Shown here: positions 22,988 to 33,312 of the stretch, in pieces
Numbering within the stretch: position 1 is the stretch's first letter
How the letters are laid out: each line of letters begins with the position of its first letter
Assembly (NCBI RefSeq): GCF_010389155.1
Contig: NC_057762.1
Span: 28,332,055 to 28,396,054, forward strand
Source: Erigeron canadensis
Taxonomy: Eukaryota > Streptophyta > Magnoliopsida > Asterales > Asteraceae
Length of the DNA stretch: 64,000 nucleotides
Direction of reading: 5' to 3'
Program-made: the position numbers and the translations under genes
Notes under the pieces: model-generated
The model's input: only the letters and a program-made list of their open reading frames with translations
Databases searched by the model: none
What the model was told of the DNA's origin: nothing

Positions 22988-23335
22988 CACATGAAATCAC
23001 AAGATATAGTGTCTCCACTTGTCTTTGACAAGTTTTGAACCTGTGACCTCTAGCCTTCATCGACCCATATGATCATATGATGACGATACCATTGGGATTT
23101 TATGATGGCAAAATTGTGAAATGAATTAGGGTCTAATAACATTTTTCTTGTACATATTCTCAGTCTCGTTTGTGTCATCTTCTCGGTGGTGTTTGTTTCT
23201 TAAAGTAGTCATGGGACTGCAATGAAGTTTATTTGTAGATTTCAGAGTCCTTTATTGTTATAGTTTGAATTTTTAATAATTGATTATGATGCATTTGTTA
23301 CTCTGAATGAAATTTCAGTTGGTTGTGTAAGAAAA

Positions 23336-23958
23336 TAAAAGTTTGTGAGCAAAACTTATGATGGGAAAATAAAAGTTTGCGTTGCAAAATTTAAGAAAAT
23401 AAAAGTTGTGGTTAAAAGTAAAAAAAATGAAACTTCGACAACAAAATTTAGAAACCAAAAGTTATGTCATAAAAAGCAAATAAAAGAAAACTTTGTGAGC
23501 AAAATGTACAAAAGTTAGGAAACTTATACTTGAAAAAAAAGTTTGTTTGACGAAAGTTTAAACAACAAAAGTTATTTGACAAAAAATAAAAGGGGAAATG
23601 TAAAAAAAAAAAAAGTTTATGTGGTGAAAGTTTAAGAATTAAAGTTTATATGGTAAAAATAAAAAAGAAATAAACTTTTGATGGGAAAAGGTTAAAAACC
23701 AAAAGTTAATTTACAAAAAGAAACTAAACTAAAACATTAGTGACAAAAGTTAAAAAACTTAAACTTAAAAATAAACTCCGTTAAATACTACTCTATTTTG
23801 TAACTATGGATAGTTAGTCAAGCAACACTTAACAGTCGTTAAGACCGTTAAATATTTTAGTTGTGCAACAACTTGTACCTTATGCATTGATGAGAGTACT
23901 TTTAGCTACAGTACTCCCCCCTCACATAGGCAAGTTGGTTTTTAGTATTTATATATAA
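23336..23958. repeat. Insert of degenerate AAAAGTT-type repeats
   Basis: Relative to the left copy (about 15,917-15,930) about 620 bases are inserted after CAGTTGGTTGTG. The insert is dominated by irregular repeats of AAAAGTTTGTG/AAAAGTTATG-like units spaced 30-60 bases apart. Its last 200 bases are not repetitive. No terminal inverted repeat or clear target duplication was found. Confidence 0.5.
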
Positions 23959-24201
23959 TCGTACATCATTCGTCTTCAGATTTGTTTGATAACTCTTTTA
24001 GCTGATGCACTGCATGTGTAGTGAGCTAAAACCTCGGTATTTCACAGTTACTGTGGTTAGTTATTAAATTTGTGGTGTCATGGAACATGATGTTGTATTT
24101 TTACCAAGAGTAAATGATTGTAATAACAATGATATTTTTTATATAAATTCCTAAACTTTTAACTATTGGTTTTCTGTACACATTACTCATTCTTAATAGA
24201 A

Positions 24202-24332
24202 GGGAAACGATATTCGTATCATTTCTTTTGATTAATTTATCACAACTGTGCATTGTTGACTTGTACAGTCAATTATACAATTTGTACATTGTGATACATT
24301 AATCAAAAATAGTAGTACTAATATCACTTCCC
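24202..24332. mobile_element. 131-bp Mutator-type MITE with 9-bp target duplication
   Basis: The termini GGGAAACGATATTCGTA and TAGTACTAATATCACTTCCC are imperfect inverted repeats. They are flanked by perfect 9-base direct repeats TTAATAGAA (24193-24201 and 24333-24341). The left duplicate near 16,130-16,145 has the site once, slightly diverged. A 9-bp duplication is characteristic of Mutator-like elements. Confidence 0.8.
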
Positions 24333-25122
24333 TTAATAGAACCACACTTCTAAAATGAGGTACAGTTACAGTATGGTCAATATTGTGTTAATTTTTTTGG
24401 GTGGTAAAGGACTACGTTGAAAACCGAAAGGCTAATGGACCATCTGTTCATCTGCAATGTTTCTTTAAACCATGTATAGTCTGCAAGTTCATGTTCTTGT
24501 TTCTGGCTTGTCTACCCTTGGGCCTTGGTGATTCCACTAGATTTAATCACGCAAATTTCCATTCTAGCCAACGTGTAATTTGGCGTCAATGTTTGATTTT
24601 TAACCGGTTATGATCCATATGAATTAATCATCTTATATTCTTACGTATCTTGGTGTCTCTTTGGTAGCCAAGAGTTTGATGTAGTGGAGTTACACAAAGC
24701 CTTCCAATGTAATTTAGACAGATCATCAATTGTTTAAGAAACATAACCTTCAAGATTTGATTTCGTTAGATCACATGGACCTTTATCATATGTGCCACAG
24801 AAAATTACAACCTTAATAAAAGGCATATGCACCCAAAGAAGTCAGCGTATCAAGTATTTGTAGTAGTCTGGCTGGAAGTTTGGCTGGATTATAGGCCACA
24901 AACGGAAACAAGACAAATCATCGGTCATGAGTATATCATCAATATCATAAACGAAGAGATTGCAGGTTCAAAATTATATCTGAGGCATAGATGCATCATT
25001 ATATGTGCAACTGGCATGTGAGTGTTTGCCGTGCTAACTGCTAACACTCATAATTCCATATTTAAATGCTTAATGGAATTTAAGAACTCTTTCACCATAA
25101 GGCATGGAGAAGATGAGCCAAT

Positions 25123-25340
25123 GAGTTGGTGATCTATTGGTAAAGTCTTAGTCCCTGGTGAAATCCACCAAGGTTCTAATCCTATTTCCTACATCTGTAA
25201 AAGTGGATTATTATAGCCGAGAGGTTTTCGAGAACCCTGAGTTTCATCTCAGGCATATGTTGTTCGAGCTCTGTATACTGCCCAATTGGATGTCACTGTC
25301 GTGTCTTGAATGCTAACTATTAACCACTAATTACTAACTC

Positions 25341-25373
<33 letters not shown>
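25123..25373 (+). mobile_element. SINE with poly-A tail
   Basis: A tRNA-like head has an A-box (GATCTATTGGTAAAGTC) and a B-box (GGTTCTAATCC), a body of about 180 bp, and a terminal run of about 28 As ending near 25,373. The left duplicate (16,925-16,955) lacks the whole unit, so it inserted after the duplication or was lost there. Target duplications are not clear. Confidence 0.75.
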
Positions 25374-25374
<1 letters not shown>

Positions 25375-26474
25375 AAACTCCTGCTCAGATGCTGGTTTAC
25401 TGTTAGTGTACCCCTTATTATCCCAAAACCAGGTAAATACTGCACATTCTAAAAACTTAAGTATGCAAAATTTTATAGCATAGTAACAACAGAATAAAAG
25501 CAAGAGAGAAATATAAGTTTTTTTTATGAGTCATAAACATGATAAGTTTCACGTGCTCACATATTACAGAGATGACAACCTTAATATAAGTTCTTCTTGG
25601 TCCTAGACCAAGCAAGTTTTCGCCTTTATTGAGGCTTTACTGATAAAGTGGCAACAAGCACCTTCTTTCTCAAAGTCAACTTTAGCCCTTCTTACTTACA
25701 ATTTTCATTGTATTGTGCTTTCCAAATAACAATTCTTCTCAAAGCATTAGACGATATCTTCTAGAGTTCTAGAACGCCACTAAAAATGGTACCAACCCAA
25801 GAAGAACAAGACACATACTTACAAAAAAGAAGGGTCCTAAATACCACTGCCGAGTGCGCACCAGTACTCAACCAAGTGAATATAATAACTACTATGAATA
25901 TGCACACAAAAAGGGGAATTATAGTAACAATGAGCAATTACTAGTCACTTAGACGTCAAACCGTTTCAAAAATGATCTAAAGCTACTTGGCTGCAATGAT
26001 AAAATGTCATCAAAGCAATGTGGAAACAAGGGATATGACAAAATGGTTCAATAAAATTAATGATTCATTTTGAACTGATCTCTGAACATTGCTTCTAATC
26101 ATAACTAACATGAAACAATACAAAAACCAAAAGAACCTGGCATTAAACATTAAAACGTATACAAACATGTCTATGTAGAACAATAAGCTTGATCAAGGCA
26201 ATGACTGACTACTTCCCTTAAAACAACTAAATATGCCCGAGCAACAAAATTCATTCATTAATAAACAAAAGAGATAATACAATTGATCACACAGATAGTA
26301 CCAATAATTCTAACTTTCTCCCTAGAAAGATAATCAAAAACTATGAATCGAATCATAAACCAGTACGAATTAAAGAAACACAAACCTTAACTGCCTTACT
26401 GTACACGAAGACAACATGTTCCAAACAAGACACATTTCCTTTCCTCCAACCCAATTCAAAAAAAAAAACCCTCT

Positions 26475-27434
26475 CTACCCTCCAAAAAAAGAGAAAAATC
26501 CTTTCTTTTTCGGTTCTTCCTCCACCATAACCGCTTTCATACTATCCTGTTCAACCAACCTCCAAGCAGCTTGTTCAAACGCCAACCCTGCCAAAGTCGG
26601 CGGCTTATTCAAAACAAGCGGAAACCCTCTATTCGTACTCCTAATAACTTCCGAATCCTCAGGTATAACACCCAACAAAGCCAACCCCAACATTTCTTGA
26701 ACATCTAAAACCGACATCATATCTTCTCCTCTAATCAAATCCGTTCTAACACGGTTAACAATCATCTTAATATCCCTAATCCCATCACACTCCAACAACC
26801 CAGTAACCCTATCTGCATCACGTAAAGCCGTGATATCCGGCGTAGTGACTAAAACCGCCTCATTCGCAGGCGTAATCGCAGTAATAAACCCTGCATCAAT
26901 CCCAGCAGGACAATCAATCAATATAAAATCAGGGCAACCTTCTTGTCTATCTTTTAAAGCATCAACTAACCAAACTAAAGCTTTTCCACCAAACCCTAAT
27001 GGCAATTTAGACCTAGGTTTTGAAATACAAAGTAATTCGAAATTCGACCAACGTTTGTCTCGAACAAGAGCCTGGTCGAGCCGACAATCTCCATTTAAAA
27101 CCTCAACAACTGTGTAATTGACTCTGTTTTCAAGACCCAATAAAAGATCAAGATTTCGAAGACCCACGTCAGCATCAATGGCGACAACTGAAAAACCAAG
27201 ACGGGCTAAAGAAAGACCTACATTGGCAGTGGTGGTGGTTTTTCCGACGCCGCCTTTGCCGGAAGTGATGACGACGACACGTGGGGTGTCGCCGGTGAGT
27301 TGGGGTTTGCGGTTGTATTGAAGGACGGAACGAATTGGGGGGTGTTTAGAAATGGGTTTTGTTAGGGTTTGAAAATGGGGTTTTGGGGGATATAGATATA
27401 GGGGTTGTGTAAGTAATCTTGGAGGAGATATCAT
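26475..27434 (-). CDS. MIND1: Plastid division-site protein MinD (ParA/MinD ATPase)
   Basis: A single-exon, 319-residue protein, close to the length of land-plant MinD. Residues 1 to about 50 are rich in S, P, K and T and poor in acids, as expected for a plastid transit peptide. The deviant Walker A loop SGKGGVGKTTTT is at 58-69, followed by the DADVGLRNLD switch region, the LIDCPAG Walker B region and ALRDADRVTG. The last ten residues, rich in Lys and Phe (KKGFFSFFGG), fit the membrane-targeting helix. MinD binds ATP, sits on the inner plastid envelope and with MinE places the FtsZ ring at mid-plastid. No lesion is visible. The left duplicate is a truncated pseudogene (18,174-18,598), so this is the only functional copy here. 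Confidence 0.95.
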   Translation of the reverse strand: MISPPRLLTQPLYLYPPKPHFQTLTKPISKHPPIRSVLQYNRKPQLTGDTPRVVVITSGKGGVGKTTTTANVGLSLARLGFSVVAIDADVGLRNLDLLLGLENRVNYTVVEVLNGDCRLDQALVRDKRWSNFELLCISKPRSKLPLGFGGKALVWLVDALKDRQEGCPDFILIDCPAGIDAGFITAITPANEAVLVTTPDITALRDADRVTGLLECDGIRDIKMIVNRVRTDLIRGEDMMSVLDVQEMLGLALLGVIPEDSEVIRSTNRGFPLVLNKPPTLAGLAFEQAAWRLVEQDSMKAVMVEEEPKKKGFFSFFGG

Positions 27435-28029
27435 TATTGTTGAAGAAGAGGAGGGGGAGATTGGCAGTGGGAGGCTGGTGAAGGAGGAGACTAGTGTGAT
27501 AGCGATGCTACAACTTTCCTTTTATTTTTTAGGGGTCACTTCATACAAACGCTCATTTTGTGTTTATACAAAACATACTAGTATAATTTTTATGAGAAAA
27601 TGTGAGATGATTGTTTACATAATAATGTTACAATTACAAAAACTTATATTATTTTTTTATACATGTTAAAATATCTTTCATGAATTTTATGGTTTGTGAG
27701 AGCAACTATGATGTTGTTAACATCATCTAAGTTATCTCTCATTTTTATTGAGAAGATATATATGTTTTTTAGAAAAAAAATAACATAAAAATCTAATGAT
27801 TACATATGAAATAATCAAGGGATAAGATAAAAAAAATATAATCACTAAAATTTGGATAGTGATAAATTCACTGCAATTATTGAATATCTATAACAAATGT
27901 ATATAATTTACTGCACGGTATAGTTGTACATAGCAAACATTGTTGTAGATGCCTAAAAGTTATTGTAGCTTTATCACTTTCCTTAATATTTACATATTAT
28001 CATGTTATGGTTTTAAGAGAACTTTTAAG

Positions 28030-28056
<27 letters not shown>
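27435..28056 (-). promoter_or_regulatory. MinD upstream region
   Basis: Upstream of the MinD start the sequence is first CT/GA-rich (27,435-27,500), then AT-rich, ending in a TA dinucleotide run (about 28,030-28,056). No clear TATA element position was fixed. Confidence 0.35.
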
Positions 28057-28060
<4 letters not shown>

Positions 28061-28450
28061 GAACAATCAAATAAGAACAGTTTTAAAATAAGAACGGTGA
28101 GAACACTTAAAAAACATTATTTTGATGCATTAAAAGTCCATAAAACTAACATAGTGCTTAACTAATTATCATTATTTAAGTGTTTAACAACACATTGATC
28201 AGTCAAAATCGAAAAAATCACGTTTTTTGGTGGATGCATTATTTTGAAGAATATGCATCCAAGATGGATGCACAAAACAAAAAACATGATTTTCTTGATT
28301 TTGACAGGCCAATATATTGTTATACACTTAAATAATGATAATGAGTTAAGCACTATGTTAGTTTTATGGACTTTTAATGCATCAAAATGATGTTTTTTAA
28401 GTGTTCTCACCGTTCTTATTTTAAGACTGTTCTCACTGAAGTGTTACCTA
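28057..28450. mobile_element. Foldback (near-complete palindrome) MITE, copy 1
   Basis: Almost the whole element is an inverted repeat. AAGAACGGTGAGAACACTTA and TGATGCATTAAAAGTCC on one side recur as the reverse complement on the other, with both arms running to a short centre near 28,240-28,260. It sits in a TA dinucleotide tract that hides the target duplication. No coding capacity is present. Confidence 0.8.
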
Positions 28451-28464
28451 TATATATATATGGG

Positions 28465-28655
28465 AAAATGATCCGTACTGCAGACTTTACCTAAGCTTAG
28501 GTACTGCCACATTAAAAAAAGTTACATATTAAACCTTTGAATTTAATAAACATACATAAACCCCCCTGAATTTTACATAAACTCCCCCTGAATTTTACAT
28601 AATCACCCCCTGCTTTATCTAAGATAAATACTGCATACTTTACCTAACTTTTCCT
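28465..28655. repeat. Short element or spacer bounded by direct repeats
   Basis: Between the two foldback copies, TACTGCAGACTTTACCTAA (28,476-28,494) recurs as TACTGCATACTTTACCTAA (28,629-28,647) in direct orientation. Inside, TGAATTTTACATAA is repeated. A second palindrome (ACCTAAGCTTAGGT) lies at the start. The type is not assigned. Confidence 0.45.
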
Positions 28656-28674
28656 ATATATATATATATATATA

Positions 28675-29048
28675 TAGGGGGACAATCAAATAAGAACGGT
28701 GAGAACACTTAAAAAACATCATTTTGATGCATTAAAAGTCCATAAAACTAACATAGTGCTTAACTAATTATCATTATTTAACTGTTTAACAACACATTGA
28801 TCCGTCAAAATCGAAAAAATCACGTTTTTTGGTGGATGCATTATTTTGAAGAATATGCATCCAAGATGGATGCACAAAACAAAAAACATGATTTTCTTGA
28901 TTTTGACAGGCCAATGTGTTGTTATACACTTAAATAATGATAATTAGTTAAGCACTATGTTAGTTTTATGAACTTTTAATGCATCAAAATGATATTTTTT
29001 AAGTGTTCTCACTGTTCTTATTTTAAGACTGTTCTAACTGGAGTGTTA

Positions 29049-29050
<2 letters not shown>
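28675..29050. mobile_element. Foldback MITE, copy 2
   Basis: Closely similar to copy 1 over its full length and in the same orientation, with an internal deletion of about 18 bases near its left end. Also embedded in TA repeats (about 28,655-28,674 and 29,053-29,081). The two copies lie 225 bases apart. Confidence 0.8.
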
Positions 29051-29080
<30 letters not shown>

Positions 29081-29672
29081 TTGAATTCAATTGAAACAAC
29101 TAATATAAATTCTTTATCCTTCCACCATTAATCAATAAGTACTCCCCCCTCTCCCTCCTACCATTTTTGCGATTGGATAAGAGAGTGAAAAAAAGATGAT
29201 AATCAAATATGGTCTCTTACGATACAGCTGTGGTAACTTCTTGGTCTCGTGTGCACTTTGTCCGCCTTCATAAAAGAATACTATTTGGCCGTTGTGATAT
29301 ATCCGGAGTGGTCTATATTTGTTAAATTATTTTAAGTCCAACGAATGGGTTTAAAAGCAAGATAAAGAATTGAAAGATGTGGAACAAACTTTTCGTGTCC
29401 TCCAATTACGTTGGAAAATTCTTAGAACTAGTTTGGCATACGGAAAAAGGAAAAAGAAAAAGAATATTATGATGTATAGATCTATACCATATTCCATTAA
29501 AAACAAACGCTCACAATCTTGAATCATATGTGAGTTGTCGTATTGCCCATAGTGTGAAAACCAGCTCCTACTTTGTCCTAATAATCTCTTTCAATGACTA
29601 CTAATACATCAACATTTTAAACCACTTCTATAAAAGAAATGGAAACAAAGAATTCAGTCTTAAGGATTAAGT
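29051..29672 (+). promoter_or_regulatory. FRO upstream region
   Basis: This gene-free interval precedes the ferric reductase start. A TATA-like TATAAAAG at 29,630-29,637 lies only about 36 bases from the start codon. If used it would imply a very short leader that skips the out-of-frame ATG at 29,639. No iron-response element was identified. Confidence 0.4.
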
Positions 29673-32662
29673 ATGAACAAGATGATACAAGTAGCAATAA
29701 GGCTAACAGCATTGGCGCTTTTCTTGGGGTACATGACAATATGGGTGATGATGCCGACAAACACCTTTTGGCTACATTGGTTGCCTTGCATCCACTCTGC
29801 CACCAATTCATCCTACTTTGGGCAACAAGGTTTTTATCTTCCTCCACCCATGTCAATAGCTATTTGGCCAACGGTTTAGTCTGGAAACGCAACGAGACCA
29901 GTTGAAAACAGTTTGATTACTAGTTCAATTCTGACATGTGTACAAAGATTTCAGTAACAAACATCTGATGTGTGTATAACTCATACTGGAATTATGTTCC
30001 ACGACTATTGAAAATAGAGTGGCATTTTATGTTTACCCTACGGATCATGATCTAATAGTTAAACCATATCGCATTAAAGTTAGACTTTGAACTGATATAA
30101 TGTTAAAATGCTAATATCTTTCATATGTGCAGGAGGGGATATCCTAATTTACACAATTCCAGTCCTCCTGATTGCAACTTTGGCATGTATATACCTTCAC
30201 CTAGAAAGCAAGTCTTCAGACTACCAACAGAATCCAAGGTAAACATAAACTGACACCCTATTCTTAGTAGTCGTTGAACATAATTTCAGTATGAGTTATA
30301 CGTACATCAGATATTTGTTACTGAAATGTTTGTATGATAAGTCACCAAGATTTTCTTTGATGCCAGTTCAAGTATCTCCAAGAATTATCTGATAGGCTTA
30401 TGGAGACGACCAGCAATAACTAGAGGTCCTCTGGGTATCGCCACTTGGACAGAACTACTGTTTTTCATCATGTTTGTGGGGCTTTTAGCTTGGTCCATCT
30501 CAGCTTACATACACGCCATGTTTGCAACCATCACAACTCAATCTGCATCAAGAATGAAAGAGAGAGTGTAAGCAGATATCCCTCTCATAGTTTTATGCTA
30601 GTGAAATCACTTCCTGAAAAAGATCAAACTTAATGAGGTTTTGGCAGGTGGGAATTGAAGTTAGACAGTATAGCGTTAATGCTAGGACTTGTTGGGAACA
30701 TATGCCTAGCATTTTTGTTCTTTCCCGTGACCAGAGGGTCATCAGTGCTCCGACTAATTGGTCTTACATCAGAATCTAGCATCAAGTATCACATATGGCT
30801 TGGGAATACAACCATGGTTTTCTTTACTGCTCATGGTTTATGTTACACCATTTTCTGGGCTAAAACACACCAAATTTCACAAGTATGACAATATTCATGA
30901 CTCTTATATTACAAATACATGATTGCTGAAAATCGATATGTGTAATGCAGATGCAACAATGGGAGAAAATTGGGATATCAAATGTAGCCGGAGAAATAGG
31001 TTTGCTTGCAGGAATAGCGATTTGGTTGACCAGCATACCCCGTATCAGGAGAACACTATTTGAGCTTTTTTTCTACACCCATCATCTCTATATTCTCTTT
31101 GTGGTCTTCTTTATACTACATGCTGGATTTTCTTATTGTTGGATCACACTCCCAGGATTTTACCTCTTTCTGATAGATCGGCTCCTAAGGTTCCTGCAAT
31201 CCCAACAGAAAGCTCGGTTAGTTTCAGCTAGAATTCTACCATGTCATACTGTTGAGTTGAATTTCTCCAAGAGCCCAGGTAATCTGCAAGACAGATGTTT
31301 TTCTATGGATCTGAACATCTCAAAATCTCAAGTTGGCCCCTCTACGAAAACCACGTGCTATTGCTTATATCATTGGGTATTCGGTTTGCAGGGTTACACT
31401 ATAATCCAATGAGCTCAATCTTTATAAATATACCTAGTATATCAAAACTCCAATGGCATCCATTTACTATAACCTCAAGCAGCACAATGGAACCTGAGAA
31501 GCTAAGTGTAGTCATCAAATGTGAAGGAAAATGGTCACAGAAACTCTATCAAAAACTCTCTTCACCTTCACCAACAGAGCATCTACAAGTGTCGGTTGAA
31601 GGACCTTACGGACCTGCATCAACCTATTTTCAAAAGTGAGCAGGGAAAATAATTTAACTAGTGTAGGCCTTGATATTTACAGTATTATTAACATACACAA
31701 TGCAGGTATGACAAGATTGTGATGTTCAGTGGGGGAAGCGGAATTACTCCATTTATCTCCATTATTCGTGAGCTTCTACACATGGCTAACAACCCCAGCA
31801 ACAGAACACCACAGATTATCCTTGTTCCGGCCTTCAAAAAATCAATGGATCTCGGGATTTTAGACCTACTACTTCCTATTTCAGGAACTAGCTATGATAT
31901 ATCTGGAATACTATTACAAATCCAAGCATATGTAACACAAGAGAGCGAACCGGCAACAGAAGACCAACAGGTTTACAAAACCATATGGTTCAGACCCAGT
32001 GCTCTTGATGCACCAATTTCTGCAACTTTAGGCAAAAACAGCTGGCTATCCTTGGGAGTGATGATTGTCAGCTCTTCTGCTGTTTTCCTTGCACTAGTTG
32101 CTATAATAACACAATTTTACATATACCAAATTGAACACAATACAAATATCATATATTCATATAGTAAAAGGTCAGTTATTAACATGCTACTCATATGCAT
32201 GTCTATAGCTACAACTGTGATTATAGCTTTTTTGTGGAACAAGGAAAAGAATTCTACAGAAACAAGGCAGATCCAAACGGTGGATGTACCGACACCAGTG
32301 ACCTCTCCAGGGATGAGTTCTTGGTATTATAATGCAGATAGGGAGTTAGAAAGTCTTCCTACCAAATCATTTGCTGGTTCTACCAAGGTGAACTATGGAG
32401 AAAGACCAGATTTCAGAAGTAAGAAAACTAGCTTCTCTTTCATAATGACAGAATTCACACTTGCAATCAACTATATATGCAGAAAACGATGAATTCACAT
32501 ATCTTATGTTATCCTGTTGCAGAAATACTAAAGGAAAATGAAGGATCCGGCATTGGAGTCCTAGCAAGTGGTCCAAAGAAAATGAGGGAAGACGTAGCAG
32601 CAATCTGCTCATCGGGGTTTTCATCATATTTACAGTTTGAATCAATCAGCTTCAGCTGGTGA
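29673..32662 (+). CDS. FRO: Ferric-chelate reductase (FRO family), 8 exons
   Basis: Exons 29673-29829, 30133-30238, 30367-30567, 30648-30882, 30951-31278, 31392-31635, 31706-32418 and 32523-32662 splice in consistent phase into 707 residues, the usual FRO size and exon number. The enzyme moves electrons from cytosolic NADPH through FAD and two hemes to Fe(III) chelates across a membrane. Candidate heme ligands are His about 203 and 217 (KYHIWLG, TAHGLCY) and His about 277/278 and 290 (THHLYILF, ILHAG). The FAD-binding HPFTIT is near 365, GPYGP near 416, and the nucleotide-binding FSGGSGITPF near 431. Two further membrane segments follow, and the conserved ASGPKKMR occurs before the FESISFSW C-terminus. 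No lesion is seen. Which FRO paralogue and membrane it serves cannot be told from this sequence. The next gene converges on it. Confidence 0.95.
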
Positions 32663-33312
32663 GACAAATACAACACTTCCACAAACAGAGATGTTTTATG
32701 CTCAAAAATACATATATGATATAATGGTTCTCCTACATTCACATACTACCCAGATGGCCAGATGGGTATCATTTTGTGTGTGTTTAAGCATTGTACAAAG
32801 TTTGTACTACAAACCAATGCAGCCAAGCAGACGACCATCCAAATTCCAGCCCTGATGCTGGTATTTGTGTTCCACTGATTACGCTAAAACGAGATATATA
32901 TCATACCGCACATGCCGAAACTCAAATTTCCAAAAAAATGAAACTCTGATACTAACTACTAAATGTAACCAAGACAGTCAAAAGTATGTTCTTCCATGAG
33001 TAAATGATTCAACCAACTTCGTGTATTACAAAGGAAATGACCAGAAGAATACACTAAATGGTATTATCTTAAAGGCCACTCAAACAAGACATCAGACGTA
33101 TAAAAAATCGTCCTAAATACTTCTGCTGACCAGTATCCTATCAAGCTGACCTAAAAAGGTAAAAAGATGCAAAAAAATAGAACTTCTGGCAAAAAAAGGG
33201 GGAATCCACGATTCAAAATCTCATATGTACCATCTAATAATCCCCTTGTCAAACTGAAAAACAAAAAAAAAAAAGTAATAAAACGCAGACCTAATGTCAC
33301 GCAAGGAAATCA
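32663..33312. other. Convergent 3' flanks of FRO and the disordered-protein gene
   Basis: Only 650 bp separate two stop codons on opposite strands, so both 3' UTRs and terminators must fit here. No other feature was recognised. Confidence 0.6.

Larger units (their letters stand above)
22993..26474. repeat. Right copy of the segmental duplication: left flank up to MinD
   Basis: Homology with 15,690-18,173 begins near 23,090-23,130, with possible remnants of the last codons of the coiled-coil gene just before (GATGATGACGAT). The start of this copy lies close to the end of the left copy, as expected for a direct tandem duplication. Three inserts absent from the left copy are listed separately. 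No gene is intact before MinD. The 70- and 64-codon frames at 24,401 and 24,827 are not conserved with the left copy as proteins. Confidence 0.8.

Noticed and set aside
26830..27321. Plus-strand open frames opposite MinD
   Set aside because: Antisense shadows of a well-supported conserved gene.
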